64,000 bases of DNA, taken from Streptomyces sp. NBC_00490 (lineage in GTDB: Bacteria > Actinomycetota > Actinomycetes > Streptomycetales > Streptomycetaceae). Of the stretch, positions 24,544 through 33,901 are shown piece by piece; position 1 is the stretch's first letter, and the number at the start of each line of letters is the position of its first letter. The notes below the pieces were generated by a model. It searched no databases. It was not told the origin of the DNA and saw nothing but the letters and a program-made list of their open reading frames with translations. The DNA is taken from NCBI RefSeq assembly GCF_036013645.1, contig NZ_CP107869.1:1-64000 (forward strand). Direction: 5' to 3'. Made by a program: the position numbers and the translations under genes.

Positions 24544-25008
24544 ATGGGAGCCTTGCGCTCTGGCGTATATCGCATCGTCAGCTGGCCCGGCGAGGGCCCC
24601 GATTCGCGGGTCCTCACAGCCGGGGAACAAGGTGTCACCGTTGCACCTCCGGGGGCTGCGCCGGAAAGGGAGCAAGAGTGGAGCGTGGAGGTCCGCGAGG
24701 ACGGCCTCGCCGCCATCCAGATCCCTGCCCGCCTCTTCCCCTCTCGTTCCCTGAGTTGCAAGGAGGCGGAGAAAGGCGAGAGGCTGATCCTGGGGCCGGT
24801 GAGTGATTTCCCCACCCGTGAGTGGAAGATCACCCTGGCTCCGCAGAAGGTATCCCCGCCAGCCTTCAGCATCGGTGTTGCAGATGACGAGGAGTCTCTG
24901 GTGGCGGTAATTTCGCCGAAGCTGATCTTCCCGCCAGAGCTCGAGCTGGTGCCTTCCAGCGGAGACCTCGAGAATTGCTGGGCGTTCCTGCCCGTCGAGC
25001 GGGACTAG
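24544..25008 (+). CDS. Beta-trefoil-like protein, IS passenger
   Basis: 154 residues from ATG 24544 with GAAGGAG upstream. The sequence SGVYRIVSWPGEG..., LTAGEQGVTVAPPG, EWSVEVREDG, SLSCKEAEKGERLI and EWKITLAP reads like three repeats of a beta-trefoil, as in I66-type serine protease inhibitors and ricin-B-like proteins. The W at each repeat end (EWSV, EWKI, CWAF) supports this. No signal peptide. It lies inside the IS, divergent from the transposase, so it is probably an acquired passenger. The exact activity is unknown. Confidence 0.6.
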   Translation: MGALRSGVYRIVSWPGEGPDSRVLTAGEQGVTVAPPGAAPEREQEWSVEVREDGLAAIQIPARLFPSRSLSCKEAEKGERLILGPVSDFPTREWKITLAPQKVSPPAFSIGVADDEESLVAVISPKLIFPPELELVPSSGDLENCWAFLPVERD

Positions 25009-25132
25009 CCGCGTGACATCCGGGTGAGGGCACCGTCCGCCCCCGTGCGCATGGCGTTCAGCGTCGTGGAGCACGTCGGTACTGGCTCTTCACCTGCGGA
25101 CGCTCGTTGGGGTTTCCACTGCTGACGGCTGT

Positions 25133-25992
25133 TTATCGCCGGGCCCAGATGAGGATTGCGGCGAGGTGGAGTGCGGCCTGGTAGGCGATGGCGAGCTTGT
25201 CCGTTCGCATGGCCAGGCCGCGCCACTGCTTGAGCCGGGCGATGCATCGCTCGACCGAGTTGCGCTGCTTGTACTCCTCCGCGTCGAAGGACGGCGGTCG
25301 GCCGCCGGCACTGCCTCGCCGCAGACGGTGGCCGATCTGGTCGGACGGCTGGGGGATGACGGCGTGGATGCCGCGTTGGCGGAGGTGACTGCGGATCGCG
25401 CGGGACGAGTACGCGCGGTCCGCGAGGACGGCATCAGGCCGGGTCCTCGGTCTCCCGGGTCCGCTTCGCGGAACACGGATGGCGGCCATGACGGTCTCGA
25501 AAGCTGGGGCGTCGCCTGCCTGGCCTGCGGTGACGCGGAGGGCCAGGGGCCGTGCACGGCTGTCGCTGGCGAGGTGGACCTTTGTGCTCAGGCCGCCGCG
25601 GGAGCGTCCGAGCGCGTGGTCGTCGGGTTCGGCCGGGCCTGGAGCCCCCTTTTCCTGGCTCCGGCGGAATGCTGGTGAGCCCTGCACACGGTGGAGTCCA
25701 CCGACACAGTCCAGCCGATGTCGTCTGCCCTCTCGGCTGCTGCCAGCATCGCGCCAAGGATGCGTTCCCAGGTTCCGTCGACGGCCCACCTGATCAGCCG
25801 TTTATGGGCGGTCCTGAACGAGCCGAGCTCGTCGGGCAGGTCCCGCCAGGGTGAGCCCGTTCGGTACTTCCACGCGATGGCTTCCAAGGTGCGGCGGTGA
25901 TCGGCCCAACGCCGACCGCGGACCGGATCGGCCGGCATCAGCGGCTCGATCCGGTCCCACATCACATCAGTGATCACTAATCGGACGGACAC
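25133..25992 (-). CDS. IS5-family transposase expressed by frameshift
   Basis: Two overlapping frames. ORF A (25992 to 25588) holds the helix-turn-helix half (MSVRLVITDVMWDRIEPLMP, WRDLPDELGSF). ORF B (within 25133-25789) holds the catalytic half (GGLSTKVHLASDSRARPLAL, LADRAYSSRAIR, NSVERCIARLKQWRGLAMR). They meet at AAAAGGGGG on the minus strand (plus 25655-25663), a classic slippery run. Programmed frameshifting of this sort is known for IS5-family members, so the enzyme is probably functional. It ends at 25133, which leaves 870 bp to the far IS end for the passenger. Confidence 0.85.
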
Positions 25993-28126
25993 ATCAGATC
26001 AACTGACCAACCATTCAAAGAGACACGCTCTAGCGCATGCGCCTCCTCAAATCGCCCCAAAGCCGCCAGCCGGATAGCCAAGTGGCCCGCCGTTCCCAGG
26101 GTTTCTGGGTGGTCTTTCCCCAAGAGGCGACGGCGCCGCTCAAGGGTGTCCTCATCCAAGGCGCGGGCACGCTCGTGATCCTGGGTGTCGTCGTAGGCAC
26201 GGGCGAGGAAGTGGGCGGTTTTCAAGGTGCATTCATGGTCCGGGCCCAGGAGGCTGGACCAGACGTCGTACAACTGCTTCAAGCGGTCCCGAGCCGTGTG
26301 GGCCTGGCCGCGATCCATCAAGTGCCAGCAGGCGTTGCGGACCATGCGCTGTCCCGCCACGGTGGTGATCAGAGTTGGGTCGACGGTGAGGAGGTGGGGC
26401 AGCAGCACCCGCCAGTCGGACCATGTCGAGGGATGCTCGACGCCGCCTGGTTCGGCGGCGGTCAGGAGTGCTTCAGCATCCCGGCCGGCCTGGCACAGCT
26501 GGTTTGGCGTGAGTTCGTCAGTTAGCACGGTCTGGATCAGACGGTGCAGTTGCACGGTGCCATCCTGAACCCGGGCCAGACCATGTCGACTGATCGCCTG
26601 CAGGACCGCGCCAGCTGTCAGGCGCGATATCAAAGCCTCGGCCAGCGGCGCGCAGGCCTCATCCGGAAGGTGGCCTGCGCAGGCGGTGACGGGAAAGGGT
26701 TCGGGGGCCAGCAGCGCCAGCGCCGACAGCAGCACAAATGCACCTGGCCGTTCGCCTTGCAGGCGGACGGTAGTCAGGCGGACTTGCGCGGCCAGCGACA
26801 CCGGGTATCCCGCCGGGCGGCCCGCCGCCAGCACTGCCGCCGTGTTTGCGGCCAGTTCGCTCTTCAGATCCGTGACTGACAGGCCGCTGGTGAGCAGGGA
26901 GCTGGCCTGTGCGAGCGCGAGGGGTAGATCGTCCAGGGCCCGGGCGAGTCGGTCGGCGTCCGCTTCGTCCAGGGCGGTGTGGTGAGTGCGCAGCAGGTGG
27001 CGGAATTCGGTACGGGTGAAGATGTCAACGCCTAAAGCTGTGGCGCACATCTGCCAGTCGGGGTTGCGGGAGGTGATCAGCACATGCCCGCTACCGCCAG
27101 GTAAGTAGGAGGCCAGGGCTTCAGGGTCTTCGGCGTTGTCGAAGACCAGCAGCCACCGGGAGCGCGTCCGCAGCTCCCCCAGCAACAGTTCAACCGCCTC
27201 GCCCGGCAGCGTGCCAGCGGGTGCCGCACCGATCCGGGCGGCGAGAACGGCGAGCTGATCAGGGATCAAAGCCGGGTCCTCGGCCGGGATCCACCAAGCC
27301 AACTCATACTCTCCCGCGAACCGATACGCGTACTCAATGGCCAGCTGGGTTTTCCCTACCCCGCCGCGGCCGTGCAGAGCCTGCACGGCCACCCGACTGT
27401 CCGCAGACAGCACCTGGCGCAGCCGTACGAGGAAACTATCCCGGCCGACGAAAGAGGCATTTCGGGCAGGCAGGTTCCATACCCGCGGCAGACTCCCGGG
27501 CAGACGCGGGCCGCTGGTACCGACCTGCCACAACGCTCCATCCGAGCCCGGGAAGGGCGGCTCCGTATCCGGCCGGGACGGGCCGTTGACTGCCTCCAGC
27601 AGCACCCTGCGCGCCTCAGCCGTGCTCAAGCCGAACAGGTCCCGGCTCAGCAGCGGGCGCAGGATCGCCGGCGGCTCCACCGCGGACAGCCGCACGGGGG
27701 TGATCTTCTCCCGCATCGCCACCACCGCAGTCCACTCCGGCGTCGTGAACCGCTCAGGCTCGAAATAAGCCGGAGAGAACAACGCCAACAGCCGACCCCG
27801 CTCGAGGGCGGCGTTCATCTTCAGAATGAAGTTGTCGCCCGCACCCCAGTCCCAGTAGTCCAGCTCGATCTCATGCCCGGCATCCAGAAGCTGCCAGCCC
27901 ACCCATTCCGCCCACGCACGATCCGCCCCCGCATGACTGATGAACCACCGCCGATCCGACATCCCGTCAGACGCCCCCGCACCCGCACCCATTACGCCCC
28001 CGCACGCCGAACCGTGCTGCGCTGAATAGTTCAGCGTAGAGGTCGGGCCCCTGACGAGACGTCATCTTCACCGCGCTCCCTTCCAGCAGAGGCAAGCTGC
28101 CACCAGCCCGCCTGAAGGCAGGCGCG

Positions 28127-28816
28127 TCAGGTGCCGATGAGGCGGCTGTCGAACCCGGTCTGCAGGAGGCGCTCGTAAGCGTCATGTACATCCCCCGGTA
28201 CGTCCTGCTCGACGGCGAAGCCGAGCTTCGGGTACTCGATCACCCGTTGCAGGTCGCCGACGAGCATGTCGACGACGAGCTTCTCGTCCCCGATGGACGT
28301 GATGTAGTCGTCCAACTCCAGCGGCCCGGAGGCGCACACAACCTCGGCCTCGGGCCACAGCTTGCGGCAGGTCGCATACGAGCGGCGCTCCATGTACGGC
28401 TTGGAGACCAGCAGCAGCGAGTCCGCCTGAACGCCGGCCTCGGCCAGCAACTCGCGGGAGAACGTGATGTTCTGGCCGGTGTTCGCGGCCTTCGGCTCCA
28501 CCAGGATCGCCTCGTCCGGAACTCCCAGGCCGAGGGCGTGCTCCCGGTAGTGCACGGCCTCTCCGCGCGGGAAACGGGACCGGGTGGTGGGGCTGTTGCC
28601 GCCGCTGAACACCACGACCGGAAAGAGGCCGGCACGGTAGAGGTCGGCGGCCGCACTCGCGACGCCGAGGTCGTGGCTGCCCAGGCCGATCGCCGCCGAG
28701 CAGGGGCGCAGTTCGTGTCCCATCTGGTGGTAGTTCCAGATCAGCGTCGCGTCGTGGAACTGTTCGTCGGTGATCTGGCGCTGCTGGTGCTGCGGCACTG
28801 GCACTCCCTGGCTCAT
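28127..28816 (-). CDS. YdcF-family (DUF218) protein
   Basis: 229 residues from ATG 28816. The core matches the family: CSAAIGLGSHDLGVASAAAD, VVVFSGGNSPTT, EAVHYREHALGLGVPDEAIL, EPKAANTGQNITFSREL, and SLLLVSKPYMERRSYATCRKLWP. YdcF proteins bind nucleotides or cofactors through a Rossmann-like DUF218 fold; the role is unclear. No membrane helix is present. The start codon overlaps the stop of an upstream frame (ATGA), so translation may be coupled. It is not obviously part of the MurA-type operon 2 kb away. Confidence 0.8.
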   Translation of the reverse strand: MSQGVPVPQHQQRQITDEQFHDATLIWNYHQMGHELRPCSAAIGLGSHDLGVASAAADLYRAGLFPVVVFSGGNSPTTRSRFPRGEAVHYREHALGLGVPDEAILVEPKAANTGQNITFSRELLAEAGVQADSLLLVSKPYMERRSYATCRKLWPEAEVVCASGPLELDDYITSIGDEKLVVDMLVGDLQRVIEYPKLGFAVEQDVPGDVHDAYERLLQTGFDSRLIGT

Positions 28817-29169
28817 CCTTGCCGACCGTTTCGGATGCCCTCGATGCTGCGCAGCTGGTGGCACAGCCCGAACTGCCGGGGTGCCTCCTGTGCCGGCTGG
28901 TCGAGGACGGACAGCCCATCATTGCGGGCCGGCGCATCGACAGAAGGATGTACCCGTAGGCGGTGTCCAACCGCACCCGCTGCATCGGGGAGTCGACCGT
29001 GCCGGTGGGTGCGGGCGATGCCGATGTAGTGCAGGGCCTGGTCCAGGTGGAAGCGAAGGTAACCGCCGAGCAGCACACCAGGCTGACGCTCTGACAGTGC
29101 CCGGTCGTGCCTGGGGAACTCCCTGAAGGCTGCGGGCCTGGGGTTCTCACCGCGAGCGCGTGGTCGCAT
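28813..29169 (-). pseudogene. Frame-disturbed hypothetical gene upstream of ydcF-like
   Basis: One frame reads FREFPRHDRALSERQPGVLL, HLDQALHYIGIARTHRHG, then loses codon bias between about 28900 and 28990, where another frame reads TVDSPMQRVRLDTAYGYI with good bias, and finally returns to the first frame (LDQPAQEAPRQFGLCHQL) up to the stop. Two compensating indels explain this. The final stop overlaps the next start, so the gene once preceded ydcF in an operon. Function unknown. Confidence 0.5.
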
Positions 29170-29200
29170 GCGTCCTGGGCGGCATCTCGGGGCTTCCTGA

Positions 29201-30559
29201 TCAGACTAGAACGCCGCTGCGCTCGGCGAGGCCGCGCAGCTCCATCGATGTCGGCCCTGAGACCAGCAGGCTGGAGATCAGCGCCTTCGTCGCGGGACGG
29301 GCATGGGTTTCCTCGGGAGCGCAGCGCTCTGCCGCCAAGAGGGTTCGCACGCAGTCGCTGCGGCGGCCGAGGCGGTCGTAGGTGACGGCGATGTCTCCGA
29401 GGGCACGGGAGCGGCGCTCGACGCTGGGCAGTGCCTTCAGCGGGATGGTGCGGGCAGCGGCCAGTGCGGCCTGGGGGTCACCTGCGTGGTTCTCGGCGCT
29501 GATTCGGTGGAGTTGCACGGTCAGGGGGCTGAAGCCGCCGCCGTGGTCGCGGAGCAGGGTGGCGCCGCCGAGCTGTGTGGCGATGGCGGCGGCCTCGTCG
29601 GTCAGCTCTCGCATGCCTTCTCGGTCGCCGCGCCTGGCCAGGGTGTAGGAGGCACTCTGGACCAGGAGCCCTCGTGCCGCTGCTCCCGCGCGCCCGGCGC
29701 TGCGCAGGTCCGGGTGGTCGGCGGCGCTCAGAGCGATCGACAGGGCTTGCTGGTGCCATCCGGCCTTTCGCGCCAGGACGGCCAGTTGCCGGGCGGACTC
29801 GGCGACGGTGAGGACCTCGCCGCCGGCTTCGGCGAGTTGGCGGGCGCGGTCGGCGGCCATCCAGCCGAGCTGCTGCTCATCCATCTTGACGAGCATGCGG
29901 GTCGCCAGGAGGTAGCACTTGGCCAGCAGTACGTAGTCATCCGCGCCCCCGGCACTGTCGGTGAGCGCGTGCCCGGCACGGATGAGGCGAGGCAGACGGA
30001 CAGCGAGGCCGGCGTAGCGGCAGGCGTCGAAATCGGCGAGCGCGCGAGTGAAGTCTGTTGAGAGTGTCTCGGACGGTGGCAGTGTGTGGGCTGGTCCGAG
30101 GCCGAGCATGGCATCACGCAGACGGGCGACGATCAAATCTCCGAGGAGTGCCTCGTCTGCCTGGGCGGCCCCGTTACCGAGGAATGGGGAGCCGGCCGCT
30201 GCGGCGGCCGTGGCCGCCAGCCCCGTGATCAACTTCCGTCGCCGCAAAGGATCTTCACCGTCCCCCCGTCCTGAACTACCCAGCCTATGGGCGGGTATCC
30301 GGGGGAAGGCTGCAGTTGCCCCGATCGGCTGACCGTGTCGCATCTCCGGCCGGGGTGCGGGAGGCGCGAGGCCGAGCGCCTGGTGGGGCAGTTCGAGGGC
30401 GTCGGCGAACCGTCGCAGAACGGCGACGTCGGTCATGGGTGAGATTCCCCGCTCGTAGCGGGAGACCTGGGCCCCGGAGTAGCCGGTCAACGTGCCCAGT
30501 TTGGCGAGGGTGAGGCCCTTCGCCTGCCGGGTCTGACGTACCAGCTCCCCCGGCGTCAC
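29201..30559 (-). CDS. XRE-family regulator with TPR-like C-terminal domain
   Basis: 452 residues from GTG 30559. About 1-60 is an XRE domain (LVRQTRQAKGLTLAKLGTLTGYSGAQVSRYERGI). The rest is helical with a Tat-like RRRKLITGLAATAAA segment near 110 and TPR-like repeats from about 190 on, the pattern of actinobacterial regulators with bacterial transcriptional activator-type or TPR domains. It is divergent from the operon at 30804, with 244 bp between, so it is the obvious candidate regulator for it. Confidence 0.8.
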   Translation of the reverse strand: MTPGELVRQTRQAKGLTLAKLGTLTGYSGAQVSRYERGISPMTDVAVLRRFADALELPHQALGLAPPAPRPEMRHGQPIGATAAFPRIPAHRLGSSGRGDGEDPLRRRKLITGLAATAAAAAGSPFLGNGAAQADEALLGDLIVARLRDAMLGLGPAHTLPPSETLSTDFTRALADFDACRYAGLAVRLPRLIRAGHALTDSAGGADDYVLLAKCYLLATRMLVKMDEQQLGWMAADRARQLAEAGGEVLTVAESARQLAVLARKAGWHQQALSIALSAADHPDLRSAGRAGAAARGLLVQSASYTLARRGDREGMRELTDEAAAIATQLGGATLLRDHGGGFSPLTVQLHRISAENHAGDPQAALAAARTIPLKALPSVERRSRALGDIAVTYDRLGRRSDCVRTLLAAERCAPEETHARPATKALISSLLVSGPTSMELRGLAERSGVLV

Positions 30560-30803
30560 ATCGGCCTCAGAAGGCGCTCGTGCTCTGTTGACCGCATCCG
30601 TACCTCGTTTCCGCCGATAGCCGAGGCCGCGCCGCTCTCACCGTAGTCCTGGGACTGCACCCCGGACAGGTGCTTTGCATCGGACGCAAACGTCTTTGCG
30701 GACCAGGGCAACGCCCCTGCCGCCCGCGGGCCGTTTGCGGCGACCTTCAACGGCAGACGGCCCGCATCTCCCAGGGCCGCCCCGTCCGTCTTTGGAGGTC
30801 CTG
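30560..30803. promoter_or_regulatory. Divergent control region
   Basis: 244 bp between the XRE regulator and the hexapeptide protein. TTTGCATCGGACGCAAA (30674-30690) is an inverted repeat with TTTGC arms, and TTTGC recurs at 30695 and 30734. It looks like a regulator-binding zone, but no clear -35/-10 pair stands out. Confidence 0.45.
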
Positions 30804-31529
30804 ATGCAGTCCGCGATCCCCGCCCCGTTGTCCGCGCGAGCGGCCGATGCCCGGCTCTCCCCCGCCTACTACGTACGGGCCGACGGCCTCGGCCCGTACA
30901 TCACGGACCTGCTGGAGAACTGCCACAGCGTCTTCGACATCAAGCCCGCCATGGCCGCAGACCTCGACGACGCCGCAGGTCTGCGCAACGAGCACTCCGG
31001 CGTCGTCGAGGAGGGCGCCCTGGTCCAGGGCGACGTCGTCGTCCAGGCCGGTGCCCGCATCGAGGCGGGCGCCCAAGTGGTTGGGCCGGTACTGATCTGC
31101 AACGGCGCGGTCGTGGCGGCCGGCGCGCTGGTCCGCGACCACACCGTGATCGGGCCCGGCTGCCGGATCGGCTTCGGCGCGGAGATCACCCGCAGCCTGC
31201 TGGCCGGAGACGTCCTCATGAAGCACCCGTGCTTCATCGGCGACTCGGTGATCGGGCGCCGGGTCAACATCGGATCGTTCTGCTCCACCACTGCACTGCG
31301 GTGCGACCGTGGACCGGTCACCGAACCGGCCCTCGAGGAGATCACCGTCAACCTCGACGGCCGGCGCATCACCACCGGGCAGACGAAGTTCGGCGCGATC
31401 GTCGGAGACGAGGTCGCGCTGCCCGCCGGAACGGTCCTGTCGCCCGGCACGCTGATCGGGCCCGGCACGGTGGTCTACCCCCGCGGCCACATCGGCGGCT
31501 TCCTGCCCGCCGGCTCCCGGGTGCGGTGA
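30804..31529 (+). CDS. Left-handed beta-helix (hexapeptide-repeat) protein
   Basis: 241 residues from ATG 30804 (GGAGG upstream). After about 60 residues come hexapeptide turns: GALVQGDVVVQAGARIEAGA, GPVLICNGAVVAAGALVRDH, VIGPGCRIGFGAEI, FIGDSVIGRRVNIGSF, and later IVGDEVALPAGTVLSPGTLI. This is the fold of acyltransferases and of the GlmU C-terminal domain. The mid-part insertion (TTALRCDRGPVT) holds a conserved-looking loop. It starts a three-gene operon with a MurA paralog and a serine hydrolase, so it may act on a UDP-amino sugar. No nucleotidyltransferase motif is seen. Confidence 0.8.
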   Translation: MQSAIPAPLSARAADARLSPAYYVRADGLGPYITDLLENCHSVFDIKPAMAADLDDAAGLRNEHSGVVEEGALVQGDVVVQAGARIEAGAQVVGPVLICNGAVVAAGALVRDHTVIGPGCRIGFGAEITRSLLAGDVLMKHPCFIGDSVIGRRVNIGSFCSTTALRCDRGPVTEPALEEITVNLDGRRITTGQTKFGAIVGDEVALPAGTVLSPGTLIGPGTVVYPRGHIGGFLPAGSRVR

Positions 31530-31534
31530 GGACC

Positions 31535-32848
31535 GTGACCAGCGCCTCCCACCACACCAGCGCCAGCGGCAGCACCCTCTTACACATCACTGGCGGTCGT
31601 ACGCTGTCCGGCCGGATCCCGGTACAGGGCAGCAAGAACATCGCGCTGCACCTGTACGCGGCCGCCCTCCTGGCCGACGCCCCGGTCACCCTGGCCGGAG
31701 CGCCGGACATCATCGACACCGGGGTATGCGCGCGGATCCTGCGCCACACCGGGGCTCAAGTCACCTACCGCGAAGGTCGCTTCACGGTGTCCCCGGCGAG
31801 CGGCATCTGCCCGGTCATCGAGCCCGAACTCGGCCGCCGGGTCCGCACGACCGCCGTCCTGGCCGCCGCACTCCTGGCCCGCACCGGCCAAGTCGCCTTC
31901 CCCTTTCCCGGCGGAGACGCGTTCTGCCCACGGCTGATCGACCGGCACCTCGCGGCAATGCAGGCGGCCGGCGCCGAGGTCACCGCCCACGACACCGGCA
32001 TCCGCGCTCGGTGCAGACCCCGCGGAATCCGGGCCTTCACCGTCGACGTGAACACCCCGTACGGGCCGAGCCTGGGGGCGACGGTGACGGCGCTGCTGCT
32101 GGCCGCCCGCACCTGCGGCCCCAGCTTGATCACCCACCCCTCGGTCGAGCCGGAGGTCACCGAGACCGCCCGCTTCCTCGCAGAGCGCGGTGTCCTGGTG
32201 TGCTTCGACCAAGAGGGTCTGCACGTCCAGGGCAGCGACTGGATCGCCGGCGGCGACTTCGCGGTCGCCGGTGACCGGATCGAGGCAGCCACCCTGGTCA
32301 TGGCCGCCGCCGTGACCGGCGGCACGGCTCGCCTCGACAACATCACTGCCGCTGACTTCCCCCACGGCCTCGCCCGCGCCCTCACCGCAGTCGGCATCGC
32401 GCTGACCGATGTCCCGGGCGGCGGCGTGCGTAGCCAACTGCACGGTCCGCTGCGGGCGGTTGAGGCGGCGACCGGCCCGCATCCGGGCCTGCCGACCGAC
32501 ACGGCGCCGCAGCTGACCGCGATGCTCACGCGGGCCAGGGGCGCGTCGCTGATCAGTGAGCGGGTCTATCCCCGCCGCGACACCCACGTACAGGGGCTGC
32601 GCGCGTTCGGCGCCGACATCACCGCCACCGGCTCGCATATCCATGTCCACGGGCCTGCACGGCTCCATGGCGCCGACGTGACAGCCGGCGACATCCGTGC
32701 CGTGAGTGCGCTGGTGATCGCCGCTCTGGCCGCCGACGGCACCTCTACGATCCAAGGGATGTTCCACCTCCGGCGCGGCTACGGCCATCTGCTGCCCCAT
32801 CTCGCCACGCTGGGAGCCGAGATCACCACCATCCCCGGAGGCCCTTGA
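31535..32848 (+). CDS. murA: MurA-type enolpyruvyl transferase paralog, Asp at the catalytic Cys position
   Basis: 437 residues from GTG 31535, with GTGAGGA overlapping the start. The EPSP-synthase-type fold is evident: IPVQGSKNIALHL keeps the Lys-Asn pair of MurA, and PGGDAFCPRLIDRHLAAMQA corresponds to the PGGC(A/G)IG loop. The usual catalytic Cys is Asp, as in mycobacterial MurA, which is naturally fosfomycin-insensitive. LRRGYGHLLPHLATLGAEI matches the C-terminal end. It would transfer enolpyruvyl to UDP-GlcNAc or a related nucleotide. Plasmid copies are unusual, and nucleoside-antibiotic pathways use relatives, so the substrate is open. Confidence 0.85.
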   Translation: MTSASHHTSASGSTLLHITGGRTLSGRIPVQGSKNIALHLYAAALLADAPVTLAGAPDIIDTGVCARILRHTGAQVTYREGRFTVSPASGICPVIEPELGRRVRTTAVLAAALLARTGQVAFPFPGGDAFCPRLIDRHLAAMQAAGAEVTAHDTGIRARCRPRGIRAFTVDVNTPYGPSLGATVTALLLAARTCGPSLITHPSVEPEVTETARFLAERGVLVCFDQEGLHVQGSDWIAGGDFAVAGDRIEAATLVMAAAVTGGTARLDNITAADFPHGLARALTAVGIALTDVPGGGVRSQLHGPLRAVEAATGPHPGLPTDTAPQLTAMLTRARGASLISERVYPRRDTHVQGLRAFGADITATGSHIHVHGPARLHGADVTAGDIRAVSALVIAALAADGTSTIQGMFHLRRGYGHLLPHLATLGAEITTIPGGP

Positions 32849-33885
32849 TGCCCGTCCCGTTCACCGCTGAAGACACCGCCCGCCTGTGGGACACCTTCGA
32901 CCAGGTCGTCACCGACGGCGCCACCCCCGGCGGTGTTCTCGCCTACGGCACCACGCAGGCCGCCCCGCAGTTCCTGTGCGTGGGCCAGGTCGCCCCCGAG
33001 TGCGGCGCCGCCGAGCCCGATAGGGACACGCTGTACGACATCGCCTCTCTGACGAAGGTCGTCGCCACCTGGCCCCTCATCGGCCAGGCACTCGACGCCG
33101 GGCTGCTCGACCTCGACGCCCCGATCCGCGACATCTTGCCGCCGATGAACAGCCAGACCCCCAGCGGCGAAGCGAGCGTCCGCGAGCTGATCGCCCACAC
33201 TTCGGGGCTGAGGGCCTCCACCCGCCTGGACCACTACCGCGGCACGCAGCTGCCGCTGCACGAACTCCTGTGCCGCGAACCACTCGAAGACGCCCCCGGC
33301 CAGCACCGGTACATCAACCGCGGCTACATCCTGCTCGGCCTCGCCCTCGCCCACATCAACGACCGCCCCCTGGACCAGCTGGGCACAGACCTGTGGCGGA
33401 CGCTCGGGATGGACGCCACCGTGTACGGGCCCGTCACCCGCACGCACCAGGTCGCCCCCACCGAGCAGCGCATCGCCGGTGCCCCGCGCATCTGGGGCGC
33501 CGCGCACGACGACAACGCCGCGCTGCTCGGCGGCATCGCCGGGCACGCCGGGGTCTTCTCCACCGCCGCCGACCTCGCCATGTACGCCCAGCAGCTCCTG
33601 GCAGCACCCGGCGACGGCGACCAACACGGACTGGGCGAGTGGCTGCAGGCCAGCCTCGTCCCCCAGGCCCCGATCGAACCAGGCTTGGACCGCGGCCTGT
33701 CCTGGATCCTCGCCGCCGGCGGACGCGTGGCCTACCACCACGGCTTCACCGGCACCAGCCTCTACCTCGCCCCGGACACCGGCCGCTACCTCGTGATCTG
33801 CACCAACGCCGTCTACTACGGCACCGCACGCACCAAAATCGCCCCGCTGCGGGCCCTCGCACTCAAAACGATCTCCGCCACCTGA
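32848..33885 (+). CDS. Serine hydrolase of the beta-lactamase/PBP family
   Basis: 345 residues from ATG 32848, which overlaps the previous stop (TGATG); GGAGG lies upstream. The SxxK motif is SLTK (about residue 67), the YxN motif is YIN (about 155), and HHG (about 298) takes the KTG position, as in class C/esterase-like enzymes. There is no signal peptide, so it is cytosolic or exported otherwise. The family includes DD-peptidases, esterases and beta-lactamases. In this operon it may modify or protect a peptidoglycan-like precursor, or act in self-resistance. Confidence 0.85.
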   Translation: MPVPFTAEDTARLWDTFDQVVTDGATPGGVLAYGTTQAAPQFLCVGQVAPECGAAEPDRDTLYDIASLTKVVATWPLIGQALDAGLLDLDAPIRDILPPMNSQTPSGEASVRELIAHTSGLRASTRLDHYRGTQLPLHELLCREPLEDAPGQHRYINRGYILLGLALAHINDRPLDQLGTDLWRTLGMDATVYGPVTRTHQVAPTEQRIAGAPRIWGAAHDDNAALLGGIAGHAGVFSTAADLAMYAQQLLAAPGDGDQHGLGEWLQASLVPQAPIEPGLDRGLSWILAAGGRVAYHHGFTGTSLYLAPDTGRYLVICTNAVYYGTARTKIAPLRALALKTISAT

Positions 33886-33901
33886 CAAACGCAGACACCC
33901 C

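Larger units (their letters stand above)
24262..26029 (-). mobile_element. IS5-family element (IS427 group-like) with passenger gene
   Basis: 1768 bp flanked by the direct repeat CTAG (24258-24261 and 26030-26033). The ends GGTCTGTCTCCTTGATGAG and, reversed, AGCGTGTCTCTTTGAATGG are imperfect inverted repeats. CTAG duplications are typical of IS5-family groups. Removing it restores the reading frame of the TIR gene exactly, which fixes its ends. It holds the transposase (25133-25992) and a divergent extra gene (24544-25008). It is longer than a usual member of this family because of the passenger. Confidence 0.8.
23763..27992 (-). pseudogene. Second TIR / NB-ARC / TPR gene, split by an IS and frameshifted
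   Basis: From 27992 the TIR domain matches the 21180 copy almost base for base, while the NB-ARC and helical regions differ widely. The frame stops at 25977 within IS sequence. Joining base 26034 to 24261 restores one frame: ...FEEAHAL-DEETLLRQRRVLGEDHPDTL..., giving four further TPR repeats. An extra A near 23840 then ends the frame at 23809 instead of 23763. Before insertion the protein would have been about 800 residues. The 671-residue truncated product, TIR plus NB-ARC with little sensor, might still be made. Confidence 0.85.

Noticed and set aside
26037..28025. Several plus-strand frames opposite the second TIR gene
   Set aside because: Antisense shadows of NB-ARC and TIR sequence, repeated at the matching place of the first copy.
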